A stretch of DNA of 56,905 nucleotides, taken from positions 1 to 56,905 of the forward strand of contig NZ_AXBA01000012.1 in the NCBI RefSeq assembly GCF_000473085.1, given 5' to 3'. How positions within the stretch are numbered: the stretch's first letter is position 1; each line of letters begins with the position of its first letter. The DNA comes from Azorhizobium doebereinerae UFLA1-100 (GTDB lineage: Bacteria > Pseudomonadota > Alphaproteobacteria > Rhizobiales > Xanthobacteraceae). This document shows positions 35,197 through 42,611 of this stretch, in pieces. A program made the position numbers and the translations under genes. The notes beneath the pieces were generated by a model. The model did not search any database, was not told the DNA's origin, and saw only the letters and a list, made by a program, of their open reading frames with translations.

Positions 35197-36132
35197 ATGC
35201 GTTTCCATGCCGCCGACGACGTGCATCGCGCCCTGGCGTTTCCGCGCCTGATCGAGGCCCTGGCCGGGGCGTTCGCCGCCGGCACGGTCGAGGCGCCGGT
35301 GCGCGCCGCCTATGAGGTGGGCCAGCCCGGTGCCCCGGCGCACCTGCTCACCATGCCGGCCTGGCAGCGCGGGCAGGCGATCGGCGTCAAGATGGTCAAC
35401 GTCTTCCCCACCAACGCCCAGCGCGGGCTCGGCGCGGTCTCCTCGCTCTATGTGCTGTTCGACGGCCAGACCGGCGCGCCTGCCGCGATCATCGACGGCG
35501 AGGCGCTGACCAACCGGCGCACGGCGGCCGCCTCGGCGCTGGCCGCGCGCTTCCTCTCCCGGCCGGACAGCGCCACCCTGGTGCTGGTGGGCACCGGCCA
35601 TCTGGCGCCCTATCTCGCCGCCGCCCATGCCAGCGTGCGGCCGATCACCCGCATTCTGGTATGGGGCCGCAGCGGCGCCAAGGCGGAAGCCGCCGCCGCC
35701 GGCCTGCGCGCGCAAGGCCTTGCGGCGGAAGCGGTATTCGACCTTTCCGCCGCCGTCCGCGAGGCCGACATCGTCAGCGCCGCCACCACCTCCACCGTGC
35801 CCCTGGTGCTGGGCGCCGACGTGCGGCCGGGCACCCATGTGGACCTGGTCGGCGCCTTCACCCCGGCCATGCGCGAGAGCGACGACGCCTTGGTGGCCAA
35901 GGCGCAGGTCTATGTGGACACGGCGGCGGGAACGCTGGCGGAGGCCGGCGACCTGCTCCAGCCCATTGCCGCCGGCGCCTGGTCGCCCGAGCGCCTGCGC
36001 GGCGACCTGCACGATCTGTGCGCCGGCCGCGTGTCCGGCCGGCAGGACGCCGCCGCGGTCACGCTGTTCAAGTCGGTGGGCGCGGCGCTGGAGGACCTGG
36101 TGGCGGCGCGCCTCGTCGCCGGAAACGCCTGA
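35197..36132 (+). CDS. Ornithine cyclodeaminase/mu-crystallin family protein
   Basis: 311 residues from ATG 35197, behind AAGAGGA. The NAD(P)-binding fold is LVLVGTGHLAPYLAAAHA followed by VWGRSGAKA. GVKMVNVFP and ALTNRRTAAASALAA are the substrate-site motifs. Bacterial members include delta1-piperideine-2-carboxylate/pyrroline-2-carboxylate reductases. Next to ALDH7 and a DAO-type oxidase, reduction of piperideine-2-carboxylate to L-pipecolate is the most economical role. Ornithine cyclodeaminase activity is the alternative. Confidence 0.85.
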   Translation: MRFHAADDVHRALAFPRLIEALAGAFAAGTVEAPVRAAYEVGQPGAPAHLLTMPAWQRGQAIGVKMVNVFPTNAQRGLGAVSSLYVLFDGQTGAPAAIIDGEALTNRRTAAASALAARFLSRPDSATLVLVGTGHLAPYLAAAHASVRPITRILVWGRSGAKAEAAAAGLRAQGLAAEAVFDLSAAVREADIVSAATTSTVPLVLGADVRPGTHVDLVGAFTPAMRESDDALVAKAQVYVDTAAGTLAEAGDLLQPIAAGAWSPERLRGDLHDLCAGRVSGRQDAAAVTLFKSVGAALEDLVAARLVAGNA

Positions 36133-36198
36133 GCTACCCCGAGATACCATTCCGGCGCCAAGCCCGAACCGTTTGGCGCCGCTTCGCATTTGCCGGTC

Positions 36199-36223
36199 GG
36201 AACCGGAGCCATCCCGCTTCGTT
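36199..36223 (+). promoter_or_regulatory. EcfG-type promoter of the KGG-repeat gene
   Basis: GGAAC (36199-36203), 16 bases, CGTT (36220-36223). This matches the alphaproteobacterial general stress sigma factor consensus GGAAC-N16/17-CGTT and lies 50 bp before the ATG at 36273. Confidence 0.8.
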
Positions 36224-36272
36224 GTGCCAGGGAAGTCAACAACGGCTGACCCAGCACCGAGGAGCTAAGGAG

Positions 36273-36551
36273 ATGGCAGAAACCCGCGCAAAGGGAGCAT
36301 CCAACCGGGGGTTCGCGGCGATGGATGCGGAGAAGCAACGGGCCATCGCGCGCAAGGGCGGCGAGAGCGTCCCGGCGGAAAAGCGCAGCTTTTCGCAGAA
36401 CCGGGAACTGGCCTCCGCCGCCGGGCGCAAGGGCGGCCAGAGCGTCGCCGACGAGGATCGCAGCTTCTCCCGCGACCGCTCGCTGGCCTCCCAGGCCGGC
36501 CAGAAAGGCGGCCAGGCCTCGCATTCCGGCAGCAATACCGACCGCTCCTAG
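36273..36551 (+). CDS. KGG-repeat general stress protein
   Basis: 92 residues, very hydrophilic, with the KGG domain signature repeated: IARKGGES, AGRKGGQS and AGQKGGQAS, plus RGFAAMD. Such small GsiB/con-10-type proteins accumulate under desiccation and osmotic stress and are thought to be intrinsically disordered protectants. AAGGAG precedes the ATG, and a perfect EcfG-type promoter stands in front. A strong terminator follows, so the gene is monocistronic. Confidence 0.9.
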   Translation: MAETRAKGASNRGFAAMDAEKQRAIARKGGESVPAEKRSFSQNRELASAAGRKGGQSVADEDRSFSRDRSLASQAGQKGGQASHSGSNTDRS

Positions 36552-36553
36552 GG

Positions 36554-36580
36554 GGAAGCGGCGCAAGCCGCTTTTCCTTT
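36554..36580 (+). terminator. Rho-independent terminator of the KGG gene
   Basis: AAGCGGC-GCAA-GCCGCTT, a perfect stem followed by TTCCTTT, beginning directly after the stop codon. Confidence 0.85.
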
Positions 36581-36643
36581 CCCCGGCCGGCAAGCCGCCA
36601 TTTACCAAGCGGCCTGCCAAACGTGACTGTGTGAGAGGGCACG

Positions 36644-36669
36644 GGAACCTTATCCGCCGAGCTGACGTT
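36644..36669 (+). promoter_or_regulatory. EcfG-type promoter of ecfG (autoregulation)
   Basis: GGAAC (36644-36648), 17 bases, CGTT (36666-36669), 107 bp before the sigma factor start. It indicates that the sigma factor drives its own gene, as is known for EcfG in other alphaproteobacteria. Confidence 0.75.
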
Positions 36670-36776
36670 GAACTCTTCACGGAAGGGATGACGTGGCTGT
36701 CCCAGCTGCGATCCAGGTGGCGTCAGCATTGGCGTGGCCGGGGGTATGACCCCCTCGTTCGCGATGGGGGGCGGGC

Positions 36777-37379
36777 ATGTATCATCCAGAGGAAGCGGAT
36801 ATCGGACGCCCCATGGACTTGCCTCGAAAGACAGACGTGCCCGGCGGAAACGACTTGCGGACCCAGGTGCTCGAGTTCCTGCCGGCCCTGCGCGCCTTCG
36901 GGCGCTCGCTGACCCGGAACCGCACGGAAGCCGACGACCTGGTCCAGGAGACCCTGCTCAAGGCCCTGTCAAACATCGATAAATTCGATCCGGGCACGAA
37001 CCTGCGGGCGTGGCTGTTCACCATCCTGCGCAACACCTATTACACCGAGATCCGCAAGCGCCGGCGCGAGAACGACGGCATGGCCACGCTGGCCCAGCAG
37101 GATTCCAACATGGGTCCGGCGCAGGAATGGGCGGTCACCCTCACCAGCCTGAAGGAAGCCTTGGAGCTGCTGCCCACCGACCAGCGCGAGGCGCTGGTGC
37201 TGGTGGGCGCCGCCGGCCTGTCCTACGAGGAGGCGGCCGAGGTCTGCGGCTGCGCGCTCGGCACCATCAAGAGCCGGGTCAACCGCGCCCGCGCCAAGCT
37301 GCTCACCCTGATGGGCGCCGACGGCACCTCCGACGTGGTGGAAACCGACGCCTTGGCGCTCTCCGCCGCGCGCAGCTGA
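36777..37379 (+). CDS. ecfG: ECF RNA polymerase sigma factor, EcfG (general stress response) type
   Basis: 200 residues; ATG 36777 is the first start, and an internal Met at residue 13 is an alternative. Region 2 is FLPALRAFGRSLTRNRTEADDLVQETLLKAL with NLRAWLFTILRNTYYTEIRKRRRE. Region 4 is LPTDQREALVLVGAAGLSYEEAAEVCGCALGTIKSRVNRAR. These are typical of the EcfG (sigma-T/RpoE2) group. In the pathway NepR sequesters EcfG until phosphorylated PhyR binds NepR. No phyR is seen nearby. An EcfG-type promoter lies upstream. Confidence 0.85.
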   Translation: MYHPEEADIGRPMDLPRKTDVPGGNDLRTQVLEFLPALRAFGRSLTRNRTEADDLVQETLLKALSNIDKFDPGTNLRAWLFTILRNTYYTEIRKRRRENDGMATLAQQDSNMGPAQEWAVTLTSLKEALELLPTDQREALVLVGAAGLSYEEAAEVCGCALGTIKSRVNRARAKLLTLMGADGTSDVVETDALALSAARS

Positions 37380-38236
37380 GCCGCCGGCGCGATGCGACAC
37401 CGCATCCGCGCATCGACCTGAAATTCCCCATTTGTGACACCGCGACCGCCCCGCGCCCGCGACCCTTTGCCCCGCAAGGCGTTGCGCCGGCCCGGACGGG
37501 CCGCGCCGGCATGTGTGGCACATGCGAGGGCCGCGCACCGACGCGAAGCAGCGCGCACCGCCGCGCAGCGGGCAGAATCGCCCCGCTCAATAGCTCGCTC
37601 ATGACCTGATGGAATGCCCCCCCGCCCATAACTTTTCGGACGCCCTCGCCGCCGGCGGGGCTCCGAGGCGGGCCGGACGAGGACGCCCCGGCGCGGCTCT
37701 GCCCCCTCGGCCACGACCGGCGGAGGGGGGGAGCGGAACGCCGGCGGACCCGTCTGGGTGCCGACGACCGCGTGCCCCCCCGCCTGAGCGCGACCTTGGG
37801 CGAAAGCGTCCGGACGCGATCCCGGCGGGCGCCTCGCGGACGCGGGGCCGAACGGCCCTGGCGGGATCCGCCGGTGGTCGAAGCTTGGTGGTGATCGGAG
37901 CGTGTGGCGATCCGGCCGTGGCGGCGAGCCAGCCGTGAAGCTGATCGGGGCCTGGCGGTGATCGGGGCTTGGGGCTTGGCGCCCCTCGGGCGTCCGGGCG
38001 CGGAGCTCGGATCGGCTCTCGGTCCGAATCCTCGGGGCCCAGTCTTTGGGGGCCCAATCTGTGGGGGCAGATCTTTGGAGCCTGCTCTCGGCGCCCGGCT
38101 CTCGGCGCGTCCCGGCGCGGCCTCAGGCCAGCCGGGCTCTGCGCCGGCTGGCATCGCGTTGCGTCAGGCGTCGCCCATGGCTCGCCCGCGCGTCCCCTCG
38201 CGCGACGTCAGCCGACGTCGCGGTCAGGCGCGGTGC
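37380..38236. other. 857-bp GC-rich region without a recognisable gene
   Basis: Lies between convergent ecfG and the NepR-like gene. A perfect GATGCG-ACAC-CGCATC hairpin (37391-37406) follows ecfG and may end it. Frames on both strands are long only because of high GC and read as Arg/Pro-rich shadow. From about 37880 to 38110 the sequence is locally repetitive, with GTGATCGG-like units and three imperfect TCTTTGGGGGC-like units (38038-38080). I see no RNA gene that I recognise. Confidence 0.5.
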
Positions 38237-38488
38237 TCAGGCGACTTCGGGATCGGACGGCTGCGCGGCGGCAGGGTCCTTCGCAGGGTCCTTGGCGGTG
38301 CCCTCGCCAGGCCCGGCCGCCGGCGTCGCCGGAGCGGCCGGGCGCTCGAACGCACCCTGGAGCTGGGCGGCCAGCTTCAGCAGTTCGTCGGGCATGTCTT
38401 CCTGGGTATAGTCGTCGAAGAGCTGTCGCAGCTCCTTGCCCAGCAAATCCTGCCGCGCCGAAATGTCTCGACGATGAGGCGCTTTCAT
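38237..38488 (-). CDS. Small NepR-like protein (putative anti-sigma factor)
   Basis: 83 residues from MKAPHRRDISARQDLLG at 38488, with a strong GGGAGGCGG ribosome site. LLGKELRQLFDDYTQEDMPD then ELLKLAAQL matches the NepR pattern: helix, acidic loop with a conserved Pro, helix. The C-terminal 35 residues are Ala/Pro/Asp-rich and probably disordered. NepR binds EcfG and is released by PhyR. Its orientation, convergent with ecfG rather than co-operonic, is unusual, so a paralogue or an unrelated small protein remains possible. Confidence 0.5.
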   Translation of the reverse strand: MKAPHRRDISARQDLLGKELRQLFDDYTQEDMPDELLKLAAQLQGAFERPAAPATPAAGPGEGTAKDPAKDPAAAQPSDPEVA

Positions 38489-38683
38489 GCCGCCTCCCTC
38501 TCTCTGGTCTTGCGTCATAAGACGATCCGGGCGCTGCGTGCGCATCGTGACTGCCCGCCTGCTGTAAAATTTCGACCGAAGACTTCAGCCTCAAGCTCTG
38601 CCACGGCTCGGCAGCGCCTTGCAAGAGACGTCCGTGCACCGGACCTCCCCGCCTCGCACCGCCCCGCCGCGCGCGCCATGGCC

Positions 38684-38992
38684 TCAATCCCTGTAAAGAC
38701 GCGATGCGCCGTTGACGGACGGACCGTCCTCGGCGTCCCATTTCTCGTCCACATTGCCGACCGCACTCTCGCTCTGCCCTTCGCCGATGGCGGCGTGCGC
38801 CACGCGAAGCTGCCGCCGTTCCTCGTCCGCCTCGCGCGGACGACGGGGCCGCGCGAAATCTCGCGTGCACTGCTCGGGAGAAAATTCGCACTGGTCGTAG
38901 CCATGGGGGACAGCCCCCGCCGGCCAGATGACCTGCCCCGCGCCCTGATCGCGGTGCGGTGTCCCGGTTCCGGGCGTGCGCGAAGCGGCCAT
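38684..38992 (-). CDS. Hypothetical protein under an EcfG-type promoter
   Basis: 102 residues from ATG 38992, preceded by AGAAGGAGA at ideal spacing. A perfect EcfG-type promoter lies 33 bp upstream (39025-39049, minus strand). The protein is hydrophilic and charged with no membrane segment; its middle DFARPRRPREADEERRQLRV is basic/acidic mixed, and two Cys occur in DQCEFSPEQC. I recognise no family. The reading frame is chosen on the ribosome site and promoter; overlapping frames on both strands lack these. Confidence 0.6.
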   Translation of the reverse strand: MAASRTPGTGTPHRDQGAGQVIWPAGAVPHGYDQCEFSPEQCTRDFARPRRPREADEERRQLRVAHAAIGEGQSESAVGNVDEKWDAEDGPSVNGASRLYRD

Positions 38993-39024
38993 GGTGCTCT
39001 CCTTCTACCGTACAGTTGTGAAGA

Positions 39025-39049
39025 AACGCCGTTCCTGAACGTTTGTTCC
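39025..39049 (-). promoter_or_regulatory. EcfG-type promoter, minus strand
   Basis: Read on the minus strand: GGAAC (39049-39045), 16 bases, CGTT (39028-39025). It drives the hypothetical gene starting at 38992 and possibly the NepR-like gene further downstream. Confidence 0.75.
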
Positions 39050-39095
39050 ATGATGTCGCCGCCGCTTTTTCATGCCGGCGACTTGGCTCGGACCG

Positions 39096-39121
39096 GGAAC
39101 CCGAAAAGCCCCTGTGCGGTT
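39096..39121 (+). promoter_or_regulatory. Possible EcfG-type promoter (one mismatch)
   Basis: GGAAC (39096-39100), 17 bases, GGTT (39118-39121). The first base of the -10 differs from CGTT. It lies 38 bp before the ATG at 39159. Confidence 0.5.
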
Positions 39122-39158
39122 CCTACAGCACAGGTTCAGCAAGGCTTTGGAGGCGGGC

Positions 39159-39590
39159 ATGTCAGAGGCCGTGTCCAGCGCTTCGCCCCGGTCGGCGGTG
39201 TTCGATCCGGCGGAGCAGGAAAAGAACGACCCCGGCCATTTCGAGCGCCAGGGCGACTATGACGACCCGCGCGCCTCGCTGGTGCATGACGACGGCGTGC
39301 CCCCCGGACGGCGCGCCGACGCCGCCGGGCCCGACACCCGCGAGACCGACCCCCGCGCGCCCGGCGCCCGCCGCGCCCCGCCCGCCGACCCCGACTATCT
39401 GGCGTGGCGGGAGGCGGAACTTCGGAGCCTCGACGAAGCTTATCAGGCATGGCGGCAGGATCAGGCGCGAGCCTATGACGCCGCCTACCAGACGTGGCGC
39501 GACGCTCCGGGGCAGACCTCGTTCGCGCAATGGCGGGAAGCCGCCTCAGCCAACCGCGCATCGCGCCGGCCGTGGAGCCGCCGGCCCTGA
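39159..39590 (+). CDS. Hypothetical acidic protein with C-terminal AWR repeats
   Basis: 143 residues from ATG 39159, preceded by TTGGAGG; longer in-frame starts lack a ribosome site. The first 80 residues are Asp/Pro-rich and likely disordered. The C-terminal third repeats a short motif: DYLAWREAE, AYQAWRQDQA, AYQTWRDA and FAQWREA, spaced about 13-15 residues apart, predicted as an amphipathic helix. I know no function for this pattern. The neighbourhood and possible EcfG promoter suggest a stress protein. Confidence 0.7.
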   Translation: MSEAVSSASPRSAVFDPAEQEKNDPGHFERQGDYDDPRASLVHDDGVPPGRRADAAGPDTRETDPRAPGARRAPPADPDYLAWREAELRSLDEAYQAWRQDQARAYDAAYQTWRDAPGQTSFAQWREAASANRASRRPWSRRP

Positions 39591-39641
39591 ACCGGGCGCG
39601 GACCGCAACATATCAACCGCAACACGACAGGAGTATCGGAC

Positions 39642-39824
39642 ATGCTGAGTTGGGCTCTCACTTTCCTCGTGGTCGCGCTGATCGCCGCCGTGCTCGGCTT
39701 CACCGCCATCGCCGGCACGGCCATCGAGATCGCCAAGATCATCTTCTACGTGGCGATCATCCTGTTCCTGATCTCCGCCGTCATGGGCTTCATGCGGCGC
39801 GGCCGCGGCCCGACCGTGCCCTGA
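39642..39824 (+). CDS. DUF1328 small membrane protein
   Basis: 60 residues with two hydrophobic helices ([19 protein letters not shown] and [21 protein letters not shown]) and a basic end, the exact architecture of the DUF1328/YtjA family. ACAGGAG precedes the ATG. Members are often stress-induced inner-membrane proteins. It lies 51 bp after the AWR-repeat gene and may share its transcript. A clear terminator follows. Confidence 0.9.
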   Translation: MLSWALTFLVVALIAAVLGFTAIAGTAIEIAKIIFYVAIILFLISAVMGFMRRGRGPTVP

Positions 39825-39874
39825 GCATCGCACGGTCCCTCACGTCCGCCGGCCCCGTGGCCGGTGCGAGAAAC

Positions 39875-39909
39875 GCCATGGCCCCGACCACCGGGACCAT
39901 GGCTTTTTT
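39875..39909 (+). terminator. Rho-independent terminator
   Basis: GCCATGG pairs with CCATGGC across a GC-rich loop and is followed by TTTTTT, 50 bases after the DUF1328 gene. Confidence 0.85.
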
Positions 39910-40117
39910 GTTCGGGCGCGAGACCGGGCGCAAATGCCCGGTGGCCGGCGAGGGTCGGCGGCTGCATCGCGCGCCGTTTGATCTAAGATGACGCACCCTG
40001 GTCCGCGCCGCGCGCCGGGCCGGGGGCGAAAAGCCGGCCGGGACAGGCCGGGAGGCAACAGCCGGGAGCGGGCAAGCGGACCTTCCGCCGGCCCATCGCT
40101 GAAGGATCGGGACCGAC

Positions 40118-41347
40118 ATGAGGCGCCTCACCGTCGAGCACAAGACCCACTACCGCTATGCGGAGCCGGTGTCCTTCGGCCAGCATCGGCTGATGCTGCG
40201 CCCGCGCGACAGCCATGGGCTGCGCCTCTTGGATTCCACCCTCACGCTGTTTCCCATCGCCGAGGTGACCTACGTCTATGACGTGTTCGGCAATTCCATC
40301 GCCCTGCTGGACTTCCAGGAGAGCGCGGACGAGCTGCGCATCGACAGCGTGCTGGAGCTGGAAATCTATCCGGTGCCGCCGCTGGAAGGGCTGATCTCGC
40401 CGGACGCCGCCACCTACCCCTTCGTCTATTCCAGCGACGACCGCCTCGACATCTCGCTCATCTCCACCCGCCACTATACCGACAGCGGCGCGGTGGAAGC
40501 CTTCGCCCGCTCGTTCCTGCCGGCCTCCGGCCACCTGCCGACGCTGGACCTGCTGATGGCCATCAACCAGGCCATCAAGGACCGCCTCGCCTACAAGGCG
40601 CGCTACGAGGAAGGCACGCAGAGCCCGGCCGAGACGCTGAGCCTGGGCAGCGGCACCTGCCGGGACTTCGCTTTGCTGTTCATGGAGACGGTGCGCGAGC
40701 TGGGCTTCGCCGCGCGCTTCGTCACCGGCTATCTCTACACGCCCCAGCTCGACCCGCTGGCGGAGGGCGACTTCCTCGGCGCCGGCGCCACCCATGCCTG
40801 GGCCACGGTCTACCTGCCCGGCGCCGGCTGGATCGATTTCGACCCCACTAACGCTCTGGTCGGCACCGAGCATCTGGTGCGGGTGGCGGTGGTGCGCGAT
40901 CCGCGCCAGGCGATCCCGGTGAGCGGCAGCTTCCACGGCTCGGCCGGCGCCTTCCTCGGCATGGACGTGGAAGTGCTGGTGTCCTCGCACGGGGTGCGGC
41001 CCTCCGTGCCGGTGCGCTCCACCCCGCCGGCGGAGGCGGCCGCGCCGGCGCGGCCGGCGAAAGCCGTGCCCGCCGTGGCGGCAGCCCCGCCGGAGGCCGC
41101 GCCGCCGGAGGCCGGGGCGCAGGAGCCGCAGCCGTCAGATGACGCCCCGCCGGTGGAAGCCCTGCCGGTGGAGGCCCCGCCCGCCGCCGAGGCGCCGATC
41201 ACGGTGCCCGCCGAGGTGGCGGAGCTGCTGGAGGGCGAAAGCCTCGCCCAGCCCCCGTCCGGCCCGGCCTCGGCGCTGGACGAGGTGGAGGCCGTGGCGC
41301 CCGCCGCCGCGCCGCCGGCCGAAGCCACGCCGCTGCCGCCCGCCTAG
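40118..41347 (+). CDS. Transglutaminase-like cysteine protease-fold protein with Pro/Ala tail
   Basis: 409 residues. An N-terminal bacterial transglutaminase-associated beta domain (residues 1-90, HKTHYRYAEPVSFGQHRLMLRPR) precedes the transglutaminase core. The catalytic triad is Cys in GSGTCRDFALL, His in GATHAWATVY and Asp in WIDFDPTN. The last 130 or so residues are Ala/Pro/Glu-rich, low complexity and unusual for the family. No signal peptide is seen, so it is cytoplasmic. Homologues often neighbour alpha-E proteins and ATP-grasp enzymes, absent here. Its substrate is unknown. Confidence 0.85.
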   Translation: MRRLTVEHKTHYRYAEPVSFGQHRLMLRPRDSHGLRLLDSTLTLFPIAEVTYVYDVFGNSIALLDFQESADELRIDSVLELEIYPVPPLEGLISPDAATYPFVYSSDDRLDISLISTRHYTDSGAVEAFARSFLPASGHLPTLDLLMAINQAIKDRLAYKARYEEGTQSPAETLSLGSGTCRDFALLFMETVRELGFAARFVTGYLYTPQLDPLAEGDFLGAGATHAWATVYLPGAGWIDFDPTNALVGTEHLVRVAVVRDPRQAIPVSGSFHGSAGAFLGMDVEVLVSSHGVRPSVPVRSTPPAEAAAPARPAKAVPAVAAAPPEAAPPEAGAQEPQPSDDAPPVEALPVEAPPAAEAPITVPAEVAELLEGESLAQPPSGPASALDEVEAVAPAAAPPAEATPLPPA

Positions 41348-41460
41348 AGCACGCGCCGATCAGCTTGCAACGCAAGCTGATCGGATAACGCGTTCTCTAT
41401 CAACAGGTTAGAGGGCGATTCACCGATCAGATTGATTCAATCTGATCGGATCGCGCTCTA
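41345..41460. repeat. Paired REP-like palindromes (BIME-type element)
   Basis: Two palindromic units in tandem. Unit 1 (41345-41399) has core CCGATCAGCTTG-5 nt-CAAGCTGATCGG inside flanks TAGAG/CTCTA. Unit 2 (41409-41460) has core CCGATCAGATTG-ATT-CAATCTGATCGG inside similar flanks. The cores differ by compensatory G/C to A/T changes that keep pairing, showing selection on the hairpin. The first unit begins at the stop codon of the transglutaminase gene. Confidence 0.85.
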
Positions 41461-41502
41461 GGGCCGAGGCGAGGACCGGCGGCGACGCACGGCCGGCCGA
41501 AA

Positions 41503-41529
41503 CGAAAACGGGGCGCCGAAGCGCCCCGT
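41503..41529 (-). terminator. Rho-independent terminator of the glycine-zipper gene
   Basis: On the minus strand: ACGGGGCGC-TTCG-GCGCCCCGT followed by TTTTCG, 26 bases after the gene's stop. Confidence 0.85.
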
Positions 41530-41554
41530 CGAAACCGTCAGGTCCGGTCGCCGC

Positions 41555-41824
41555 TCAGGGGCAGCGCACCTGGTAGGCGTTGCCATAGGCGTCGCGCGCC
41601 CAGCAGGCGTTCGGGGTGGTGGCCGCGCCGACCACCGCGCCGGTGGCCGCGCCCAGCGCGCCGCCGACCAGGGCACCCGTGGCATTGCCGGTCGCCGCGC
41701 CGCCGATCAGCGCGCCGGCGCCCGCGCCCAGCAGACCGCCGCCCACGGCGCGGTCGGATTCGGAATATTGGCTGCAGCCGGCGAGAGCCAGGGCGGCAGC
41801 GAGGACGATCACAGCACTTTTCAT
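41555..41824 (-). CDS. Glycine-zipper lipoprotein
   Basis: 89 residues. The signal peptide ends in the lipobox LAGC (Cys16), and the mature part is a glycine-zipper repeat (GGGLLGAGAGALIGGAATG, then GALVGGALGAATGAVVGAA) expected to span or associate with a membrane. A short C-terminal domain with one Cys pair (ACWARDAYGNAYQVRC) follows. It resembles SlyB/YMGG-type outer-membrane lipoproteins. It is monocistronic with its own terminator. Confidence 0.85.
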   Translation of the reverse strand: MKSAVIVLAAALALAGCSQYSESDRAVGGGLLGAGAGALIGGAATGNATGALVGGALGAATGAVVGAATTPNACWARDAYGNAYQVRCP

Positions 41825-42066
41825 TTGGACTCTCCCTTAAGGCATTGCCGGCCCGAGCCGGTTGTCCTGCGCGTTACCAGATTCGCCCGCCCCATGCTCG
41901 GGCTCGGATACCCCTGGGGAAACCTTCCCCCCGAGGGGCGTGCCCCCGGGGGCGTCGGCGTCCCCGGCAGGTCCTTCCACCGCTCCCTTAACCTTAAGCT
42001 GAACGGGAAAGAACACTTTTTTGCGACCGTTTGGCGTCCGCGCCGATCCCGCGCCGAAAATCGCGG

Positions 42067-42453
42067 TCAGCGGCGGCCGGCGCGTTCGCCGGCCGCAATG
42101 GCATACAGAACCGCGCCCACGGTCAAGCCCACGGCCACCGCCGCCAGCACCGCCGTGCCCGGATTGGCGCTCACCAGATGCTCGGCCCGGTCCACCGTGC
42201 GGCCCATCTTGCGCGCCGCCGAGCGCGAGCCGTCGCGGGCCAGCGACAGGCCGCCGGCGGCCAGCGCCTGGGCGCCGTCCTCCACCAGATGCAGCGCCCG
42301 GTCGGCATAGCGCGCGGCTTCACGCCGCGGCGCGCGGGAATTTTCCGCCGCCGCGTCGGCCAGCGCCTCGCCCAGCTTGGCGAGGTCGGTCTTCAGCGCG
42401 TCGATCTGGCGGGAGATGTCGGTGGTGGAGGAACGCGATCCGTAGCCGAGCAT
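42067..42453 (-). CDS. ElaB/YqjD/DUF883-like membrane-anchored protein
   Basis: 128 residues from MLGYGSRSSTTDISRQI at 42453, behind ACGGAG. An N-terminal helical, charged region (about residues 1-90) resembles the coiled coil of DUF883 proteins. One C-terminal transmembrane helix (GTAVLAAVAVGLTVGAVLYAIAA) and basic residues follow. In enterobacteria such proteins tether ribosomes to the inner membrane in stationary phase. A perfect EcfG-type promoter precedes it, so stress induction is well supported. Confidence 0.78.
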   Translation of the reverse strand: MLGYGSRSSTTDISRQIDALKTDLAKLGEALADAAAENSRAPRREAARYADRALHLVEDGAQALAAGGLSLARDGSRSAARKMGRTVDRAEHLVSANPGTAVLAAVAVGLTVGAVLYAIAAGERAGRR

Positions 42454-42504
42454 GAGCCTGTCTCCGTTGATGGTCCCGGATGCATCCGAGGGAATGTCCT
42501 CAAG

Positions 42505-42529
42505 AACGCCGGCGGACGGCGACGGTTCC
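42505..42529 (-). promoter_or_regulatory. EcfG-type promoter of the DUF883-like gene
   Basis: Minus strand: GGAAC (42529-42525), 16 bases, CGTT (42508-42505), 52 bp before the start at 42453. Confidence 0.78.
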
Positions 42530-42611
42530 GGCGACGGTCCAGGTTGCGCGGGCGCAATCTCCGTTGCGTCACCCGGAAGTGTTCGTGGCGGAAGTTCGAC
42601 CGACGTTTGCG

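Noticed and set aside
38515-39051. Alternative minus-strand frame of 178 codons overlapping the 102-residue gene
   Set aside because: It would start at or before the EcfG promoter -35/-10 and has no ribosome site, whereas the 102-residue frame has AGAAGGAGA and lies downstream of the promoter.
37904-39262. Plus-strand frame of 452 codons through the gene-free gap
   Set aside because: Low-complexity Arg/Pro/Gly-rich translation, no ribosome site, and it runs antisense through two better-supported small genes.
41345-41460. CRISPR-like repeats
   Set aside because: Only two palindromic units with differing cores and no spacer regularity; fits REP/BIME, and no cas genes are present.
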